Assembly (NCBI GenBank): GCA_024516155.1
Contig: JAJJXM010000187.1
Span: 1-19,577 of the forward strand
Origin: Pyronema omphalodes
Lineage: Eukaryota > Ascomycota > Pezizomycetes > Pezizales > Pyronemataceae
DNA length: 19,577 bases
Direction of reading: 5' to 3'
Part shown: one piece after another, positions 1 through 10,671 of the stretch
Position numbering within the stretch: position 1 is the stretch's first letter
Layout: the number at the start of each line of letters is the position of its first letter
The notes under the pieces: model-generated
Databases searched by the model: none
Seen by the model: only the letters and a program-made list of their open reading frames with translations
What the model was told of the DNA's origin: nothing
Program-made: the position numbers and the translations under genes

Positions 1-878
1 CACAGACCATCACTCGACTGTTACTAGCAAGCGAAGAATGTCCTGACTCTCCCTGGACCGGGTCCCCGCCACTATGTAACATGAGTCACCCTCCACTGGT
101 GATAGTTCACGAAAGAACGTAATGATCGTGTCATTGTAGTTCACAGTGAACCTGCAGAGATTCGTCCTTCTCGGGGTGTAAATGCCGAAGATAAATAACA
201 CAGGATTCCTTCTCTGGTCGAACATAGTACTACAATTCGATTAAACAAAACTTCGTTGACCGCTTTTGGATGGCTCAAATATTCTAGTAAAACGGTGTTT
301 AACGATGACTGGTACTCCATATTTAACGCTTGGATTGCTTTTTGAGTGCAAGACGAGGACAATGGCGTTCAGATGGTCCGCCATCACATCAAGAGCCTCA
401 TTCTTGCTTCTTCAATCAACACCGTCACTAGAGGTACATACGTCTGCTCAAAAGCTATTAGCATTGCTTCAAGTATCGCAGGCAAAAGATCTGTAGCGCC
501 GCTGTCTTAGTTCATCGAGTATGACGTAATCAGCACATGTTTTCGTTACTTCACTTTCACACCTAGAACAGTGCAATGGAGGGAAACAAGTATTCATTCG
601 GTCGATACTAGTGCCTTGTTGAATAGGAAAACCTGTGTTGGATGCTGAAACATGTGCTTGACGAATTGAGCGTACGGGCCTCATGGACCAAACGACGACG
701 GAAGACACACAAAATACCTGCATAGACAAATAGGACTACTAGTCTACGACCGTACATAGAAACATCGCTGTGCGGCACGGCACATCCCAGCAGGCAGGGG
801 GCATCAAAGCCTGATACATGACTTCTCACAACATTCAGTAGCGTCTACCATAACCTTACGGTTGCAATGAAGTGTGAG
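1..878. other. Region without a supportable gene
   Basis: Several overlapping short open frames occur here, mostly on the minus strand (60-90 codons). None has a recognisable motif, splice signals or a consistent frame over its length. The minus-strand frame at 10-225 could be the edge of a gene lying outside the window, but nothing in it identifies a family. I see no RNA gene and no clear repeat. Confidence 0.5.
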
Positions 879-918
879 TAATAAATAATAAATAAATAAA
901 TAAATAAATAAATAATAA

Positions 919-958
<40 letters not shown>

Positions 959-1096
959 AAATAATAAATAATAAATAATAAATAAATAAATAAATAATAA
1001 ATAATAAATAATAAATAAATAAATAAATAAAAAAATAAAAAATAAATAATAAATAAATAAATAAAAATAAATAAATAATAAAAAATAAATAAATAA

Positions 1097-1132
<36 letters not shown>

Positions 1133-1145
1133 AAATAATAAATAA

Positions 1146-1189
<44 letters not shown>

Positions 1190-1200
1190 AAATAAATAAA
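879..1200. repeat. TAAA/TAA microsatellite, about 320 bp
   Basis: The block is built only from TAAA and TAA units in irregular mixture, with a few A-run expansions around 1030-1085. Read on the minus strand it gives a long artificial frame of Phe/Ile/Tyr/Leu repeats, which should not be taken as a protein. It lies about 140 bp upstream of the first hAT-like element and is probably a replication-slippage product. Confidence 0.95.
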
Positions 1201-1343
1201 CGGTGGTAACTTACCGTCGATTTGGGGGTGCTACACTTGTTTGGCGCCTGCCATGACGCAACAACCCTGTAGAATCTTCTGTGTATATATAATAACATAG
1301 ATACGCCAAGGCATGCTCTGAAGGCTAACAGGCTACATGTATA

Positions 1344-2241
1344 CAGAGCTCCCCACGGTCCGTCCAGGACTGCGGACTGGACCGGACTACATGGTGTCGT
1401 CCAGTCCAGTCCAATGTTTTTCAAGGACTGCAACCATGTAGTCCGGTCCAGGTTTCGAAAACAAAAAGACTGGACCGGACTGCAGGTGACTGCAGGACTG
1501 CGGGTGTCTCGCTTATCCCTAAACACTAGTGGGTCGGCAGTAGCAACCCGCCGCTAACAGCAATCTGACCACCAGAGAGGCCGCTTGCCGGTCAACAAAG
1601 GTGGAGCTAGAATCCTCCGGTGAAAATTTTTTTTCTCGACGTGTGTTGCCCCCACCACTGGGTAGTCCTGATGATTCTCTTGGTACTCCATATGTAAAAA
1701 TTCCTCCAAATAAATCGTGTCGTGACCACCCCCCCGCCCCCCCCTTTCCCCATCGCAGTGAAGCTTTTCCCATATAAGCCTGCTAGTAATTGTCCTTTCT
1801 TATCCACCGCATCCGTTTTTTTTTTGTTTTTTTTAGTTGCAAGGCTAATAAACCTCAATAGTTTACAATTTTCCTGTTCTTCACAGGAAATTGGGGAAAA
1901 TGGGGAACATTAGCAAAAGTAACCATAAACCTTTGGCAATTCATTTGGATTACTTAAGTCCCGCTCTGAAATTGTAGTGATAAATTCTTGTAGAGAAAGA
2001 TATAATCACTGTTGAATTTCTGCGCGCTCAAAAACTAAAACTGCAGTCGCCTACGGTCACCCATGTCATCTGCGAGTGATTTTGTGTGACCTTATGGTCA
2101 CCTACGGTCACCCACAGGCGGTCCAGTCCACCGTTGTAAAAATGACTGCCAGTCCCAGTCCAAGCACCGGACCGGACTGTGATATGTGTCCGGTCCGGTC
2201 CGTAAGCCAGGACTGGACCGGACGGACCGTGGGGAGCTCTG
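1344..2241. mobile_element. hAT-like non-autonomous element, copy 1 (898 bp)
   Basis: The left end starts CAGAGCTCCCCACGG and the right end is its exact inverse; the two ends match over 22 bp without a mismatch. The element is flanked by the 8-bp direct repeat CATGTATA at 1336-1343 and 2242-2249. An 8-bp target duplication and ends starting CAGAG are hallmarks of the hAT superfamily. Subterminal regions are packed with GGACTGGACC/AGTCCGGTCC repeats, as expected for transposase-binding sites. There is no transposase frame, so it must be mobilised in trans if at all. The interior contains a C-rich tract at 1729-1749, T-runs near 1816-1834 and several GGTCACC repeats at 2054-2115. Copy 2 at 12253-12834 shares both ends and parts of the interior. 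Copy 1 is longer and has the better preserved ends. Superfamily assignment rests on the target duplication and end motif only. Confidence 0.85.
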
Positions 2242-2249
2242 CATGTATA

Positions 2250-2746
2250 TGCGGATCCAATGCCCACCGGCGCGGCAAACAAACTGCCATAATAAACTGC
2301 CGGGAGTCCTAAGACATGGAGAACTGAGATAAATTGAGATACATTTTCACCAAATCTATAAAAATATCCACCGTCAAGCTAGTCTTGTCGCCATAAATGT
2401 CAATAGACTGAATTCGCGTACCTTAATGTGCATTCTATGTACAAACACTATTCCTGAGATGTCTCATCCTCCATGTAGCGACTCCAACATACTGAACATT
2501 GTAGCCCAATGACACGGAAAATTACAGTTGCATTACAGCCTCTCATATTGCCGGCGGCAGCCATTATCACGTTCTTCATGATACTATGATATCATGGACG
2601 AGCCCGTCATGCCCTGTATTACTCTAATCATCTGGTAGCCTCCACGTATTTCCCCGTTTAATACCCTTGGGTTACACCCCACCATGTCCGTGCTGAATTC
2701 TACCCCAAGCGGTAGGAATACCCGCTGAAAGTATGGCACTTCCTCC
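2250..2746. other. Intergenic region between hAT-like element and DUF4470-type relic
   Basis: I see no RNA gene and no repeat. A minus-strand frame of 82 codons (2584-2832) overlaps the start of the next gene relic. It has ordinary-looking composition but no recognisable motif and no supporting splice sites, so I do not call it. Confidence 0.4.
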
Positions 2747-2871
2747 ATGTATACCGCTCGCACGTACTTCCACCTGGAACCCCTCCTATGTTGGGAACTC
2801 ACCTCGTCCTCTCCATTCCTCCCATTCTCCATCGTCCCAACACAATCTCTACTACTTCTTCAACAACACCA

Positions 2872-5813
2872 ATGCCCGACTGATAAAGCTACAGCAATTG
2901 CTGCCGCAAATACAGCCGCTGCTAGCGAAGCTATGCAAAAAGGCAACATCTTCTACTCGACAGGAAAGTTTGACGAAGGTAAAACTTTCAAGCGTGTTTT
3001 AAATACTAGCTGTTTCTTGAAGTTGGCGTTACTGATTATCAACAGCTGTATTACAGTATCTGACAGCGATCACCACGGAACCCACGAACCTGGCAGCCCG
3101 AAGGAACCTTACAGCCGTCCTTTATGAGCAAGGAGACTACCCCCGCCTGCCTCCGAGCTATTGGAAGCTGCTCTGCAATATGAATGTGAAGATGGCAAGA
3201 GGGCGACTCTGATGGTTCGGAGGGCAAAATGTCAATTCTTTCTGGGAGACTTTCAGGAGGCTAAGGTAGCTTTGCGGGAAGCCATTGATGGTGGAGCTGA
3301 GGGTCAAGAAGGGTTTTTGAAGGCTGTTTACTATCATTTGACTCTACCCAGAAAGAATAAGAAGGTGGGCGTTCGAGGCTGCGGCAAGTATTCCCGAGAC
3401 TCAGACCGAATCTGTGAAGTTTCTTCAACTGCCGGTGAGTTTCATGATGCTGATGTTCAAGATCCGAGTTTTGTTGGCATATCCTGCATGGTTTTGATTA
3501 TGCCATTGCGGCCCATAACGGACGAAGATATCCTCGCCAAGAGCACGGAGAGCTTTGAACCTGTTTTGAATCTTTCTTTCTTTTACGGAGCAGATGGCGA
3601 TGCACGATCTTTCTATCAACAACTCCACCACCTAGATTGCTACAAACCGACTTCGACCGACTTACGGACTACCACCTTCAAGGGACAACAATGATCTTTT
3701 TTTCATGGCCTTACAGGATGAGAGTGCATACACTATGGCTCGAACTGTTATTATCCTGCGACTTCTCCATGATTTGTCCTAGCGTAGAAAAGCGCTTCAG
3801 TAATGATCAGTTGAGGTTCAGCGTGAACAGATTTCTGTCGACAATTTGGGTATGTATATGGATGCGATATTATGCCGTCATATATTCACAGGGCACTTGT
3901 GGAAATCATTGATTCATTGATAGACGGCGATGAAAACTTCGGCATTTCATGGTTGAAGTGTACACCGGGTACATATAAGGCTATCCAGCAGGTCTTCATC
4001 GGTTGGGTATCGCAGGCCAACTATCTTACCGAGATTTTTGATGTTGGTTATGCCCAAGCCGTTGTTGGTATTCGCGGTTTGCGGTCCATGAAGAACTGAT
4101 TCAGACAGGGCTCATGGGAGGCGTTCTGCAGTTAGAGAAGGAGTGGTCGCAATATAAGGAGAGCCGTATGGTTTATCCATCGCGAATGTTGACGAAGGCA
4201 AAGGAGCCAGAACTCCCACCGGCTGCTCAAAGAACTTGAAACAGAATCCCCAGAGACCCGAGCAAGCATGTTAAGGGAATACGCGGCAAAAAATTGGAAC
4301 AGTAATTTCACGCTGTGGCAGGCTACGCAATATTATGATCAGAAGTAAGTGATTCGTTCCCTCCACATGGCATTACTGATTAATTAACTTCTCCACAGTC
4401 AGACGACGTGGATTGAGTCCTGGATACGATTGAGCTGCTGGATTTACTCTTGAAAGGTATATCCGAAAATGGTAAAAACGATATCATCAACCTCGTTACA
4501 CAACGCTCGGCTGAAACAGTGCCTTTCGGATTGTCGACGCCATCGCACCGTTTTTTTTATCGTGCAGTAATGCTTTGCAGCAGATAAAATTTGAAAGTCA
4601 CAATCGGTGTTGGCGATACGCTGTCTCAACTTGACCGCTATCGGTGGGGAATAGAGGGCGAGAAAGAGATGGAATTGACGTTATCTATCTGGGCAATTCA
4701 GCGTGAGTACCCATTAGTCTTTGAACTTTGAAAATGCAATTAACTGGTTGGAACCAGCGAATATTACGGTGGTCACTTGGCAATGCTCGTTCATGCTATT
4801 CCGTCCCTGAAGGATGGTATACAATCCGCATTCGTCCAGAGCAGCATGCCGGGAAACACAAGGCTTCTTTTATAATATTCGCCACACAATGGCTGAATAC
4901 TTTGGTCTACCATCCGGTGAGCAGCCGAATGCTTTCTAGGACTGAGGAAGCTTGAACCCGCGCTGACAGAGGAGAAATCGGAGGAAGATACTGGGCCTCC
5001 TGACTTTTCAATCAGTTTCTGGAGCTTGAAGAAAAGAATGGACATCAAGCCTCAGAAGGAACTATTCGGAAGAATGGCTTATCCATGTCTTTCTGAAGAT
5101 CGTAATACCCTTTTCAGGAGCAACCTGTCTGCCAAACCCCTCACTCTGGCGACCTTTGTTCGCCCTCTGTATATATTTGGTAGATGTTCGACGCATACCG
5201 GCACATTGGATCAGCGATGTTGTGGACAACTTCTGATGGGATCGATACGGACATCCGCTCGGCCGCCTGCTCACCTTCCCAGGAATTGTACGAAGTTACG
5301 TACATTAACTCCAACAAGAAGAATCACGGACAAATCAAAGACTTCAAAGTTGCTGCCTTCATCCCAGAGCTAAAGTCGCTATTGACTCGATACCAACTGT
5401 TACTACCGTTCCATCTTCTCACGCCACTTCCTTTACGCTCAGAAGTAACGAAATACACTATAAACATGGAACTAGACTTGGGAGTAGGCCCCACCACTAT
5501 GATGAATATTTTTTCATTTATTCTTGCGAGGAATGCAACTACTCGCGGGCAAGAATGGGGGAGATTACACAAGTTACTTTCGCAGGGCCAGGGTGTTGAC
5601 GATGCTTACTTTTACACCAATTTCGAAGTGAAGGTGCTTGATAGCAATGTTTGGTCGCATTTGGTTGAGATTGCATGGTGGATGGAAGAAGGTGTTGCGG
5701 AGGCGATGAAGAGTCATAAATGGGGCGCGTTGATGGTAAGAATTGATAATTGGACTGTGGTCGGGAGTCTTAAGGAGGCGACGGAGACGATGAAGAAAGT
5801 CTCCGTGTGGTAA
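2872..5813 (+). pseudogene. Frameshifted TPR / DUF4470-type gene relic
   Basis: Pieces in different frames line up as one protein. The N-terminal part, up to the intron and beyond, reads as a TPR segment (GNIFYSTGKFDE, then VLQYLTAITTEP, RRNLTAVLYEQGDYP). A second helical piece runs from 3161 (EAALQYECEDGKRATLMV). Next comes the part I recognise as DUF4470-like: LNLSFFYGADGDARSFYQQL near 3566-3630, then ARTVIILRLLHDLS near 3738-3776. Later parts include IHRALVEIIDSLIDGDENFG (about 3885), NAINWLEPANITVV (about 4737), RRIPAHWISDVVDN (about 5190) and a C-terminal block ending in the stop at 5811-5813. Two introns look canonical: 2979-3045 and 4345-4398 (GTAAGT donor). At least six frame changes or stops separate the blocks, for example in the C-run near 3140, at TAG just after HDLS, near 4440-4460 and near 5170-5200. 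An ATG at 2872 is one base out of frame with the first TPR block. Known DUF4470 genes often carry TPR or MYND parts; their function is mostly unknown. Poor assembly could mimic this, but the damage looks old. Confidence 0.62.
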
Positions 5814-6267
5814 TTGAGTAACCGAGGTTATAAAGAAAAGCGGACTGGTTATTACACTGAGAGTATTTTGTATCACTAAATGTTTTTTTACTTTAAATCG
5901 CTTGTATAAATCGCTTGTATAGAGGGAATGCTTTGTGAACACTCTTTTATATTGATTATGCTATAAATGTTTGTTTGGTTAGTTAATAAAATCACTGCTT
6001 GTAACATGGACTAAGTATATAATATTCGTCTTCCGTGACATGTCCTAGATTTCCACAGATATTTTTATGATCATTCTTCGTGAACCGGTGACATCTATCT
6101 TCACCACCACTAAAGCTGAACCACAATACCACCACATTCATGAAATTGCGAGTTGCGCTTTCCTTCGGAGAGGGCGTTTGTCTCTACAGCAACATACTGA
6201 CTCCCGGCATCAGATATATGGAACATCACGTCGAACCAACCTTATCCTCAGCCCCATTCCCACAATT
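5814..6267. other. 3' flank of the DUF4470-type relic, no gene seen
   Basis: AT-rich sequence containing a perfect 13-bp tandem duplication (AAATCGCTTGTAT at 5895-5907 and 5908-5920). No further gene or RNA is apparent. Short frames around 6067-6375 run into the pyrimidine tract and look spurious. Confidence 0.5.
5895..5920. repeat. Perfect 13-bp tandem duplication
   Basis: AAATCGCTTGTAT occurs twice head to tail with no gap. It lies about 80 bp past the stop codon of the DUF4470-type relic and may simply be a slippage product. Confidence 0.9.
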
Positions 6268-6372
6268 TGTTTTTTTCATTTGTTTTTCCTTTCTCATCCC
6301 TTTTTTTTCTTATGCTTTTTCTTTATTTTTCTTATCCTTTTCTTCTTTTTTTTTTCTCTTCCATATTTTCCA
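6268..6372. repeat. T-rich pyrimidine tract
   Basis: About 105 bp consisting nearly entirely of T and C, with T-runs up to 10. It gives Phe/Leu/Ser-rich frames on the plus strand and Lys-rich frames on the minus strand, all artefacts of composition. Confidence 0.85.
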
Positions 6373-7215
6373 TAATAATCACTTCCATGACCTGTGAAAC
6401 CCGCATTTTGTAGCACCCACGGGGTGTTGAGGGCAGAGCGGTAGATCCTGTAGTAACTGACAATTGTTTTGGACATCTAGGGCACTGTTGGGACAATGAT
6501 GTTGTGGTATGGTGTCGGAGTAAGTACTCCAGTCTCCTAGCCTGTGTGCTCAAGATAACCCCAGCCCCTCGCCCGCTCGGACCAAAATGCCACATAGCAA
6601 CCCAATCGCTGATCGGAATGCGTACACCAGACGGAATAGTACGGAAGTTGGTTGAATTTGTAAGAGAGTATATTTACAGTGCAGTTGGGAGATCCGGAGG
6701 TAGCGGAGGTGTCGGTGGTGCGTGCATGTGAAATCACTCGGATATTGCCGATTACTAATGGATATGGTTCCTTACGTTTGCTAGGAAGTGCCAAGGTAAG
6801 CCCCCACTGCGGACTCGGCAGCAAAACCAGGGTGATAAATAACGCATATATGTAGCTTCAAAGATAGGGCCCGATATCGCTGCAATTATAGGTGTTACTG
6901 GATTACTTCACGAGATTCGAACAAGAGGCTGAGATTAGTAACACTACATCATATTTTTCATTTATTAATCATTGTATAATTCCTACAAAAAGCATGAGGT
7001 CGTGGTGCCACTTGAAAGAGCATGCATCAATAGCAAAAGCCAAAACACTTGTACCTGTAGATAAAAGGTGTTAGAGATCATCAGCTTCATGCGTGGGTGA
7101 GAGAGTTCCATACTTACACAAGGCCCTCAATATAGGCTTCTGTCACGAAGTTAACCTTCTGTAGTAATACCCCAGGTAAAGACATACAAGATCACATGCT
7201 TAATTATTTGATGAT
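6373..7215. other. Region without a supportable gene
   Basis: Short frames on both strands (for example 6504-6731 plus and 6537-6824 minus) overlap and carry no recognisable motif. The sequence TTCGAAC near 6915 was checked as a tRNA T-loop on either strand, but no stems form around it. I see nothing else. Confidence 0.45.
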
Positions 7216-8376
7216 TTACCAGCTCCTCTTCTTTCCCTTCTTCTTATTCTTTTTCTTTGGCGGTGATGTTTTGCTGCTAGACTCAGATTTTCGGCGGAGA
7301 GTAGCGGAAGATGAATCGGAGTCATCTGCTGCTTGCTGTTTCATAACCGCTGCTTCCGGGGGAGCGGTTGTTGGAAGATGATCCCGCTCTCCTTCTACCA
7401 TTTTTTGCTGGCCCGTTGTCTCCGTCACTGGGGGAGGGGTAATCGAAGATGGTCTAGTCTCTTCTACTATTTGCTGTTTCATGTCTTCTGTCGATGAGGG
7501 AGTTTCTTCTTGCTTCCTTCTGCTTATAGGCTCCGCGTCTGGGGAAAGATTTGCGTAACACGATGGTAGATCATTTACCGCTTGATCATATCTGCAGTTC
7601 CCGCATATACCGGTGCTCCATGGCGGCTATGTAACGGTTAAAAAATAATTCAAACTCGTCTTTCCACAGTGTCATGCATTTACGAACCTTGTTACTTAGG
7701 ATGATCCCAAGCGATTCCATCCTTGCACGTCTTGCATGGCACTGCACGAACCTCTCCGAGAGTATTTATGTCGATCATCCATAGATTTATCTTTCTGGAT
7801 TGCACTGAGATCGCTAGCCGAGCTAGTTCTGCTTCTAAAGGTTCCCTGAGGTTGTACCGTCGGCCCAAGAATACTTCTCGTATGTGATCTCAATTATATG
7901 TTCCCATTTTAGCCATTAGTCGGAGGTACACATTTTCGGGTGTTGCAAGAACCGGTTGTTTGAGTTCACGCCAGTCCCGGTGTTCAGTTCCGTAGGAAAC
8001 TGCATTTTTGAGCTCGAGGAGGATTTTTTTTTCGATGTCTGGTACTGGTTGTCTTTCATTCCGAATTAAACTAGTCCCCTCCACAGTGACAGCATCATGA
8101 ACAGTACCATGGTATCTCTCATAGTGTAAGTTATATTGTGTTTATTTTTTATTGGAAAGATAGGAGAATTGTGTGGGTCTTACCGATGTTGTGCCGCGTG
8201 ATGACAGAAACGACGTCTCTGGAGGGATGTTAGTCCACAATCAAGCAATCTCAACATGCTCCAAGAATATCAGCTTACCCTTCCGCGGGGAGAAATGTGG
8301 GGGAAACCTCTGTAATTGGGTTTTGGGCAGAATGTTCCATCGGAGACGGATGGTCGACAGCGTCTTCTTGAGTCAT
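7216..8376 (-). pseudogene. Interrupted hypothetical gene with Lys-rich C-terminus
   Basis: I do not recognise the family. A possible start is the ATG at 8376-8374 (MTQEDAVDHPSPMEHSAQ). Two introns have good donors: 8278-8219 (GTAAGC donor, CTAAC branch point, CAG acceptor) and one starting at 8183 (GTAAGA) ending near 8118. The next block reads LIRNERQPVPDIEKKILLEL and ENVYLRLMAKMGTYN, then meets TGA at 7892-7890. The same frame stays protein-like after it: DHIREVFLGRRYNLREPLEA, then CKTCKDG, a single Cys-x2-Cys pair. The frame changes near 7695 (to KVRKCMTLWKDEFELFFNRY) and again near 7585, where YDQAVNDLPSCYANL begins. The C-terminal 120 residues or so are low-complexity, rich in Pro, Thr, Ser, Glu and Gln, with MKQQ occurring twice. 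They end in a basic stretch (PKKKNKKKGKKRSW) that could act as a nuclear or nucleolar targeting signal. Exon phases do not join cleanly. A decayed gene is the simplest reading; sequencing errors cannot be excluded. Confidence 0.5.
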
Positions 8377-8399
8377 TGTACCGACGCAGATGGGTAGAT

Positions 8400-9722
8400 C
8401 GAGAGCTATGGTGCAGCCTTTAGAGAAAGAACCGCAAGATCAGGTGGAATTTTGGTGGTTTTGAATACTGATCGATTGACAATGCGAAGAGACACGGGCT
8501 GATTGGTGTTGGTGGAGCAAGATGTAGCAACACGAGTGAAGATGTGCCAAGGTTCATGTCGGAACATCGGCCTAATTTACTTTCCGACACACCTGGACAC
8601 ACCGCGCTAAGCCGCGCGTTGAATGTACGAATTTCAATTTAACCCGCCTACGCGGATAATTTCTCTCACTGACTGACGCATTGTCGCGGGTATTACTGCA
8701 AGCGTTACATGTGGTGCGAGCCCATTGTCCATCGCCAAACATTGCCCAGGCCCTAAGCCCTACGCGCCGCTTTTCTCAACCCTGCCGCCGCTTTATGCGG
8801 CTGGCCCGAGCGCAACCAAAGCGCTGGGAAATGACGACTTTACAGAACGAACAGAAAACGACAAAGAGTTTCGGGCCTAAAGAAAGGTCGCGGTTTTTCT
8901 GGATATAGTCTAGGTGATTCCAGTGGTGCTCAATTCAAGAATCGTGTTTCTTCTGCAAACCAACGCCATAATTATGTTACAGTTGCAAGCGAGTATGAAT
9001 AAACGAATAACTGCGGCTCGCCTAACTCCGCCACCCCCCCGCTGATCTCCACCGGACTATCCTAGATCCGCCCTGTGAAGTAGAGTTGCATGCGGGCGCT
9101 TAAGACTATCGCGAATACAAAAAAAAAAACCATCAAAGCGGTCGTGTCGCGGTTTGTCTTTCTCTTCTCTCTGATTACCGGAATCATCAATAGAGTACAT
9201 GCATGGTGTATCCACAGTCCGAATTTCTTCCATCATCGCAAGCACCGAAAATCCAAGAACTGATATCATAAATCATCTATTCTAAGACATTTCGACTGCT
9301 GTCTACACTGTCTTTCATCTGTTGATTATTAATGACAGCGGCATGCATTAGTGGTACTTATCGTCACGTATGGGGCTTTTAAATTCGACTTCATTTTCGC
9401 ATATAGTGAGTTGAGTATTCTCGGTGTTCCACGTCAACCGTGATATTTAAAACGACTTAACATAACATTCCATACAAGCGAAAAGGCTTCGCTTTTCAAG
9501 TTTCACTTAGTGCGGTTTTAGATACAGATAACCGCAATGGCATCCCGCCTCAAAAAAACGGTCCGTGCACGCGCATCCGAAAGCGCGGTCGTCAAATCTC
9601 GCTTGGGACATCCCGCTCGTTTTCCATTTCTTGGGATCATTTGACGCATGTGACGGATAAAAATTCCGTCCAATGACGATTCGTTAATTGTAAGAGCTTA
9701 AGTTTGCACAGTATACCCAACG
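8400..9722. other. Region without a supportable gene
   Basis: Position 8590-8830 is a locally GC-rich patch. It has a plus-strand frame of about 75 codons that lacks an ATG start and shows no motif. From 8900 on the sequence is AT-rich with an A10 run at 9119-9128. I see no splice-site pattern, RNA gene or repeat that would support a call. Confidence 0.45.
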
Positions 9723-9929
9723 ATGGATGGTCTGGCAAAAGTGCAGAAAGGTAAAACACGCTCAGTTGTCAATGCGGATAAGCATTGGGTTTTTCTCGTT
9801 CTTTTGTCCTCTGGGAAAGTCTTTTACAGAGAAGAGGTAATTAAAAAACTGGCAACTTTCTTAAAAGTCTCAGTTCGCTTGAAAAACACAATGAAAGTTG
9901 ATAAGCAGTGGCAGATAGATGGATTTTGA
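9723..9929 (+). CDS. Possible small hypothetical protein, 68 aa
   Basis: This frame starts at an ATG in fair context (A at -3, G at +4) and codes MDGLAKVQKGKTRSVVNADK onward, a basic protein of 68 residues with no recognised domain and no membrane segment. An overlapping frame (9908-10132) ends YVCQQCITLDHRHQATNPKC. That ending loosely recalls the spacing of a retroelement zinc knuckle, but it is too incomplete to name. The two frames could be pieces of one decayed gene or chance frames. Nothing upstream or downstream helps decide. Confidence 0.15.
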   Translation: MDGLAKVQKGKTRSVVNADKHWVFLVLLSSGKVFYREEVIKKLATFLKVSVRLKNTMKVDKQWQIDGF

Positions 9930-10374
9930 TTGGTTTCCAGCGACTGACTGTAGGTAAAAGTTACGACAAACCTAATGTGTGTCTAATTGTTACTGCGATA
10001 AAACGTGACCGTTGTAATCTCTTTAAGCGACGCGGGATGCCATCATCTCCACAACTAACGAGTAATTATGTATGTCAACAATGCATTACGCTTGATCATC
10101 GCCATCAAGCCACAAACCCAAAATGTTGGTAAAAAAACCGAACATTATTCTCAATGTCCCGAACACCAAGATACGGGTTGACAAAGCGGTAACATCTGAA
10201 ACCCCACGTTCCGTGTAAGTATGTAACAATTCAGGTTCCCAATTCATAAATCACATTATGATCATATCCACCTTGCATTCTGGGGCGGCTATGGCAGTTG
10301 ATTTTACGCCCAGTGCAACTATCGATGACGGCCCAGGTGATCTTTCTATTGGAGGTGCCTTCGCGTGGATCCTC

Positions 10375-10440
10375 GAAAAAGAAAAAGAAAAAAGAAAAGA
10401 AAAGAAGAACACAAAAAAAAAACAAATGAAAGAAAAATAC
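10375..10440. repeat. A/G-rich purine tract
   Basis: About 65 bp of almost only A and G on the plus strand. It generates the Lys/Glu-rich plus and Phe/Ser-rich minus short frames around it. A second A-rich stretch lies at 10629-10658, just upstream of the rhodopsin-domain gene. Confidence 0.8.
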
Positions 10441-10671
10441 TTGAACACCCTACCAAGTTAGATATAACCATCTGCTCCCATCATTTCTGTACAACGGTGG
10501 CGTGTTATTTTTTTTCTCACTCAATCTCACTTGTGTATACTGTATAGTGTATTCAACCTTCAACCCCGGACGCGCGTACAGATTTCCTGTAACCCATTAT
10601 ATATCACCGACCAAAGAGAAAGACATCAGAAAAAATAAAAGAAAAAAAAAACAAAAAAACCAATCCCAAGG

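Noticed and set aside
804..1526. 240-codon minus-strand open frame rich in Phe, Ile, Tyr and Leu
   Set aside because: Most of it is the TAAA/TAA microsatellite read as codons, and it runs on into the hAT-like element.
2584..2832. 82-codon minus-strand frame upstream of the DUF4470-type relic
   Set aside because: It overlaps the relic's 5' region and has no recognised motif. The only GT-AG pair near it would give an intron under 40 nt.
6890..6930. TTCGAAC sequence as a possible tRNA T-loop
   Set aside because: No T-stem, anticodon arm or acceptor stem can be formed around it on either strand.
8681..8908. Plus-strand frame in the GC-rich patch
   Set aside because: It has no ATG start, no motif and no splice support. 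Its openness follows from local GC content.
9908..10132. Cys/His-containing frame considered as a LINE ORF1 zinc knuckle
   Set aside because: Only one partial Cys-x2-Cys...His...Cys pattern is present, with wrong spacing and no reverse transcriptase or second knuckle nearby.
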